A stretch of 64,000 nt of DNA, from contig NZ_CP038469.1 in the NCBI RefSeq assembly GCF_004684345.1, positions 930,001-994,000 on the forward strand, given 5' to 3'. Below are positions 60,627 through 64,000 of this stretch, piece after piece. The notes below the pieces were generated by a model, which was given only the letters and a program-made list of their open reading frames with translations, had not been told where the DNA came from and made no database searches. Source of the stretch: Citrobacter tructae (GTDB taxonomy: Bacteria; Pseudomonadota; Gammaproteobacteria; Enterobacterales; Enterobacteriaceae). Every line of letters begins with the position of its first letter. Within the stretch, counting starts at the first letter, position 1. Made by a program: the position numbers and the translations under genes.

Positions 60627-62069
60627 ATGAACACACACAACACGCAAGCCGCAGAGCAACATGCGGCGAAACGACGCTGGCTGAATGCTCACGAAGAGGG
60701 GTATCACAAAGCGATGGGCAACCGCCAGGTGCAGATGATCGCCATTGGCGGCGCAATTGGTACCGGGTTGTTTTTAGGGGCTGGTGCACGTTTACAAATG
60801 GCTGGACCGGCTTTAGCGCTGGTTTATTTGGTGTGCGGTATTTTTTCGTTCTTTATTCTTCGCGCGCTCGGGGAACTGGTACTGCACCGCCCTTCCAGCG
60901 GCAGTTTTGTCTCTTATGCCCGTGAGTTTCTGGGTGAGAAAGCGGCTTACGTGGCAGGCTGGATGTACTTCATCAACTGGGCGATGACCGGGATCGTTGA
61001 TATCACCGCCGTGGCGCTGTACATGCACTACTGGGGCGCGTTTGGCGACGTGCCGCAATGGGTATTTGCCCTCGGTGCGCTGGCGATTGTCGGTACCATG
61101 AACATGATCGGCGTGAAATGGTTCGCGGAGATGGAGTTTTGGTTTGCGCTGGTAAAAGTGCTGGCGATCGTGATTTTTCTGGTGGTCGGTACGGTCTTTT
61201 TAGGCACCGGGCAACCGCTGGACGGGAACACTACCGGCTTTCATCTGATCACCGACAACGGTGGTTTCTTCCCACACGGTCTGTTACCCGCGCTGGTGCT
61301 GGTACAGGGCGTGGTCTTTGCTTTTGCCTCCATTGAACTGGTGGGAACGGCCGCCGGGGAATGTAAAGATCCACAAACCATGGTGCCTAAAGCAATCAAC
61401 AGCGTCATTTGGCGCATTGGTTTGTTCTACGTCGGCTCCGTCGTGCTGCTTGTGTTGCTACTGCCATGGAACGCCTATCAGGCGGGGCAAAGTCCGTTTG
61501 TTACCTTCTTCTCGAAACTCGGCGTGCCGTATATCGGCAGTATCATGAACATTGTGGTGTTGACCGCAGCCCTTTCCAGCCTGAACTCGGGGTTGTACTG
61601 CACCGGACGAATTTTGCGTTCGATGTCGATGGGCGGTTCTGCACCGAAGTTTATGGCTAAAATGAGTCGCCAGCAGGTACCCTGGGCCGGGATTCTCGCC
61701 ACTCTGGTGGTCTATGTGGTGGGAGTTTTCCTCAACTATCTGGTACCGACGCAGGTGTTTGAGATCGTGCTGAACTTCGCCTCGCTGGGCATTATTGCGT
61801 CGTGGGGATTCATCGTGGTGTGCCAGATGCGTCTGCGTCGGGCCATTAAAGAAGGCAAAGCGGCAGACGTCAGCTTCAAGCTGCCGGGCGCGCCGTTTAC
61901 GTCATGGTTAACACTGCTGTTCCTGCTGAGTGTCCTGGTGCTGATGGCATTTGACTATCCAAATGGCACCTGGACCATCGCGTCTTTACCGTTAATTGCA
62001 ATTCTGTTGGTGGCCGGATGGTATGGCGTGCGTAAACGCGTGGCAGAAATCCAGCGCACCGCGCCGTAA
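60627..62069 (+). CDS. ansP: L-asparagine permease AnsP
   Basis: This 480-residue amino-acid/polyamine/organocation transporter has twelve transmembrane helices. The conserved helix-1 motif is MIAIGGAIGTGLFLGAGARL, and ELVLHRPSSGSFVSYAREFL and SLNSGLYCTGRILRSMSMGG are also typical. The sequence is nearly that of E. coli AnsP but lacks its acidic C-terminal tail, ending RKRVAEIQRTAP. The start at 60627 matches the family. The neighbours yncE and the curA end also match the E. coli context. Confidence 0.94.
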   Translation: MNTHNTQAAEQHAAKRRWLNAHEEGYHKAMGNRQVQMIAIGGAIGTGLFLGAGARLQMAGPALALVYLVCGIFSFFILRALGELVLHRPSSGSFVSYAREFLGEKAAYVAGWMYFINWAMTGIVDITAVALYMHYWGAFGDVPQWVFALGALAIVGTMNMIGVKWFAEMEFWFALVKVLAIVIFLVVGTVFLGTGQPLDGNTTGFHLITDNGGFFPHGLLPALVLVQGVVFAFASIELVGTAAGECKDPQTMVPKAINSVIWRIGLFYVGSVVLLVLLLPWNAYQAGQSPFVTFFSKLGVPYIGSIMNIVVLTAALSSLNSGLYCTGRILRSMSMGGSAPKFMAKMSRQQVPWAGILATLVVYVVGVFLNYLVPTQVFEIVLNFASLGIIASWGFIVVCQMRLRRAIKEGKAADVSFKLPGAPFTSWLTLLFLLSVLVLMAFDYPNGTWTIASLPLIAILLVAGWYGVRKRVAEIQRTAP

Positions 62070-62076
62070 TTGCATT

Positions 62077-62114
62077 AAGGCCTGACAGTGTCTCCCCGTC
62101 AGGCCTTCATTTTT
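62077..62114. terminator. Bidirectional terminator between ansP and the lipoprotein gene
   Basis: AAGGCCTGAC at 62077-62086 and GTCAGGCCTT at 62098-62107 are perfect complements, with CATTTTTA after the plus-strand arm. Confidence 0.82.
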
Positions 62115-62334
62115 AGTTGGCTTCGATTAACTGCGCAACATCATTGCTGTTAATTTCCCGCGCATTGCCATCCTGGTCGGTATAGCTGGTCATTCCCGTC
62201 TCTTTATCCAGTTTTGGCTTACCCTGAGTGGTGATGGTTTGTCCACTCTTCGTGGTCATGACGTAATCGGTCGTGCATCCTGCCAACGTAAACAGCATTA
62301 CACCTGCACAAAGACAGATAAATGGCTTTTTCAT
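62113..62334 (-). CDS. Small YgdI/YgdR-family lipoprotein
   Basis: This 73-residue lipoprotein has the signal MKKPFICLCAGVMLFTLAGC, with the lipobox LAGC placing acylated Cys19. The mature part (DYVMTTKSGQTITTQGKPKL) is a small SH3-like domain of the YgdI/YgdR (DUF903) family. Residue +2 is Thr, so outer-membrane localisation is expected. Function is unknown. It is convergent with ansP. Confidence 0.9.
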   Translation of the reverse strand: MKKPFICLCAGVMLFTLAGCTTDYVMTTKSGQTITTQGKPKLDKETGMTSYTDQDGNAREINSNDVAQLIEAN

Positions 62335-62445
62335 GGTATTCCCGTGTTATTCAGTAGCCGTTGAGGGCGTAGTGTAAGTCTATGAAGTGGGTCAGGCTAC
62401 TTGCGGGGTGTAACGAGGCGTATCGTGGAGTATGGATAAATGACA

Positions 62446-62463
62446 GGAGGGGTTTCCCCCTCC
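62446..62463 (-). terminator. GC-rich hairpin after yncE
   Basis: GGAGGGG at 62446-62452 pairs with CCCCCTCC at 62456-62463 with one bulged C and a TTT loop, 7 bases beyond the yncE stop. The T tail is weak. Confidence 0.5.
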
Positions 62464-62469
62464 GGGCAA

Positions 62470-63531
62470 TTACAGCGCGATGCGAATTACATCGTCCGGC
62501 TGTGTGGCTTCCTGCTCACGTGAGGATTTTTGCTTCACGCTGACATACAGAGTTTTGCCATCAGCAGAGAGCGCCAGGCTGTTCGGGAAGGTTGGGGTGT
62601 CGAATGTTTTGACGACTTTGTAGCTTTTCGCGTCAATCACGCTGACTTTACCGGCCTGACGGTGCGTCACGTAGGCTTCGTTGCGCGCCGGGTTGAACAG
62701 CACGGCCAGAGATTCCGGTGCGGCCACTTTCGCCAGTACCTTGCCGTCACGGGTATCGATAACCAGCACTTCTGCCGCTTTAGAATCGGTGATAAACGCG
62801 CGGTTACCCGCAGTATCCAGGCTCAGGTTGATGAAGAAATGCTCTTTACCGTCATCCAGCAGCTTTTTACGGCTGATAATTTTGTTGTCTGCGGTATCGA
62901 TGGTAATGAACTCACCGTCAGCATTGGTGGTGTACAGACGCTTAGCCTTGCTGTCGACAGCCAGACCGGTGCTCATTTTACCGGTGTTCGTAATAGTGGA
63001 TTTCAGTTTGATGGTTTCACCGTCAACGACCCAGATCACGCTCTCTTTGCCGATCCCGCTGATATAAACCGTGTTGGTGGCATCATCGGCAACCAGTTGA
63101 CGAGGTTGCAGCGGACGGACATCTTCAGAACGTTTACGCGCGTCCAGTACCAGACGGCCTTTTACGTCGCCGGTTTTGGCATCCATCGCTGTCACTGCAC
63201 TGTTGACGGTGTTACCAAACCACAGCGTCTGCGTCGCGTTGTTGATGGTGGCACCAAACGGTTTCAGATCGTTATGAATAGCCTGAGTGACTTCCAGCGT
63301 AATCGGGTCGAGACGGTAAACTATCCCGCCCTTATCCAGCTTACGACTCTGGGAGGTGGCAAGCCACAGCGCGTTTTCCTGTTGGCTGTACGCCATTTCG
63401 TAGGCACCTTTGCCCACGGCTTTGCGCAGCAGTTCTTCCGCCGCCTGCGTACTAAATGATGATGCAACGAGCAGTGAACCTAACAGTAAAGAACCACGCA
63501 GACGCGGCGAAAACAGATGACGTAAAGACAT
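62470..63531 (-). CDS. yncE: Secreted seven-bladed beta-propeller protein YncE
   Basis: This 353-residue periplasmic protein has a signal peptide (about residues 1-30, GSLLVASSFSTQAAE) and repeated YVTN-type blades, for example NPARNEAYVTHRQAGKVSVI and DAKSYKVVKTFDTPTFPNSL. E. coli YncE binds single-stranded DNA in vitro and is induced by iron starvation. A Fur box lies upstream. In E. coli the divergent neighbour is the TonB receptor gene yncD, which is absent here. Confidence 0.93.
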   Translation of the reverse strand: MSLRHLFSPRLRGSLLLGSLLVASSFSTQAAEELLRKAVGKGAYEMAYSQQENALWLATSQSRKLDKGGIVYRLDPITLEVTQAIHNDLKPFGATINNATQTLWFGNTVNSAVTAMDAKTGDVKGRLVLDARKRSEDVRPLQPRQLVADDATNTVYISGIGKESVIWVVDGETIKLKSTITNTGKMSTGLAVDSKAKRLYTTNADGEFITIDTADNKIISRKKLLDDGKEHFFINLSLDTAGNRAFITDSKAAEVLVIDTRDGKVLAKVAAPESLAVLFNPARNEAYVTHRQAGKVSVIDAKSYKVVKTFDTPTFPNSLALSADGKTLYVSVKQKSSREQEATQPDDVIRIAL

Positions 63532-63609
63532 GACGACTCCCTTTGATAAATTCGTTTGTTACTGCTTCACATAGCTTCAATGAGCAAAATCATGGTTTTG
63601 CCTTTTTAA

Positions 63610-63632
63610 GAATGAGAATAGTAATCATTATT
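63610..63632. promoter_or_regulatory. Fur box upstream of yncE
   Basis: The stretch AATGAGAATAGTAATCATTATT (split: AATGAGAATAG at 63611-63621 and TAATCATTATT at 63622-63632) follows the GATAATGATAATCATTATC consensus, with the conserved GAGAAT and ATCATTAT cores. It lies about 80 bases upstream of the yncE ATG, in line with known iron repression of yncE. Confidence 0.75.
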
Positions 63633-63739
63633 TATCTCAAAGTGGAGTGTTTATTCGCTTTCTGGCAACAACCTTCTTATTTTCTCCATGAATACTTTAC
63701 GTACCGCTCACAAACAGAGCGGCACGCAGGTTTTAACGA

Positions 63740-64000
63740 TCAATCCTCAGCAAGCCGAATCACAACCTTGCCAAAGTTTTTTCCGGTCAGCAGGCCGATA
63801 AAGGTTTCCGGTGCGTTTTCCAGACCATCTGTAATCTGTTCACGGTACTGGATCTTGCCTTCATTGACCCAGCGCCCCATTTCCTGCTGGAATTCGTGAA
63901 TGCGATGACCATAATCCTGACCAATAATAAACCCCTGCATCCGGATACGCTTTTTCAGTATCGTTGCCATCAGCAGCGGTAAGCGATCGGGGCCTGCCGG
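63740..64000 (-). CDS. curA: NADPH-dependent curcumin/dihydrocurcumin reductase CurA, C-terminal part
   Basis: Only the last 86 or so codons lie in the window, and the frame is open to the right edge. The segment RIRMQGFIIGQDYGHRIHEF followed by GKIQYREQITDGLENAPETF and FIGLLTGKNFGKVVIRLAED is the typical end of MDR-superfamily prostaglandin/curcumin reductases, matching E. coli CurA (YncB). It reduces double bonds of alpha,beta-unsaturated ketones with NADPH. Met codons in this part are internal, not the start. Confidence 0.9.
   Translation of the reverse strand, partial: PAGPDRLPLLMATILKKRIRMQGFIIGQDYGHRIHEFQQEMGRWVNEGKIQYREQITDGLENAPETFIGLLTGKNFGKVVIRLAED

Noticed and set aside
1..64000. 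CRISPR array, tRNA or rRNA genes, prophage or insertion sequence
   Set aside because: I saw no regularly spaced repeats, no transposase or integrase reading frame and no tRNA-like cloverleaf when reading through the window.

Overview
The window is ordinary chromosomal DNA of a member of the Enterobacteriaceae, most likely Citrobacter or a close relative of the Citrobacter/Salmonella line. The backbone follows the E. coli fdnGHI-narZ region, but an OmpD-type porin sits beside yddG and smvA/smvR lie between that porin and narU, as in Salmonella. The 3-hydroxybutyrate cluster, the ABC-F gene and the sulfur-compound cluster are absent from E. coli K-12 at this place. The genus is inferred from gene content only. 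No rRNA, tRNA, CRISPR array, prophage or intact insertion sequence was seen.

Layout. 1-5.6 kb: the start of a HipBA toxin-antitoxin module (HipA runs off the left edge), an IprA/Crp-like regulator divergent from a DUF3302 + HlyD-type pair, a dCache chemoreceptor with a textbook sigma-28 promoter, and hdeB. 5.8-12.8 kb: an RpiR-type regulator and ddpXABCDF (D-Ala-D-Ala dipeptidase and dipeptide ABC importer) behind a sigma-54 type promoter. 12.8-19.6 kb: a LysR regulator divergent from a D-3-hydroxybutyrate/acetoacetate catabolic operon. 19.6-24.3 kb: osmC, sra, maeA and an ABC-F ATPase preceded by a 27-codon leader ORF and mutually exclusive hairpins. 24.4-31.7 kb: fdnIHG (formate dehydrogenase-N, with an in-frame selenocysteine TGA), yddG and the ompD-type porin. 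31.8-34.4 kb: a GFA-family protein and the smvA/smvR efflux pair. 34.6-42.7 kb: narU and narZYWV (second nitrate reductase). 42.8-51.4 kb: yddE, nat/nhoA, a sulfatase with its radical-SAM maturase (ydeN/ydeM), yddH, a secreted alkyl sulfatase, pptA and a GST. 51.5-51.65 kb: the decayed 3' end of a LysR gene. 51.8-58.4 kb: a seven-gene minus-strand operon (two LLM flavin monooxygenases, M20 deacetylase, GNAT acetyltransferase, polar amino-acid ABC importer) that matches the S-(2-succino)cysteine salvage operons of Bacillus. 58.9-64 kb: an Aer-like chemoreceptor, ansP, a YgdR-type lipoprotein, yncE with a Fur box, and the 3' end of curA.

How it fits together. FdnGHI and NarZYV form a complete formate-to-nitrate respiratory chain, with NarU moving nitrate/nitrite. 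Several loci are scavenging systems: D-Ala-D-Ala, 3-hydroxybutyrate, arylsulfate, alkylsulfate and probably succinated cysteine. The most unusual candidate is the leader-peptide/attenuator arrangement in front of the ABC-F gene. The best candidate for an under-described system in enterobacteria is the seven-gene sulfur-compound operon.
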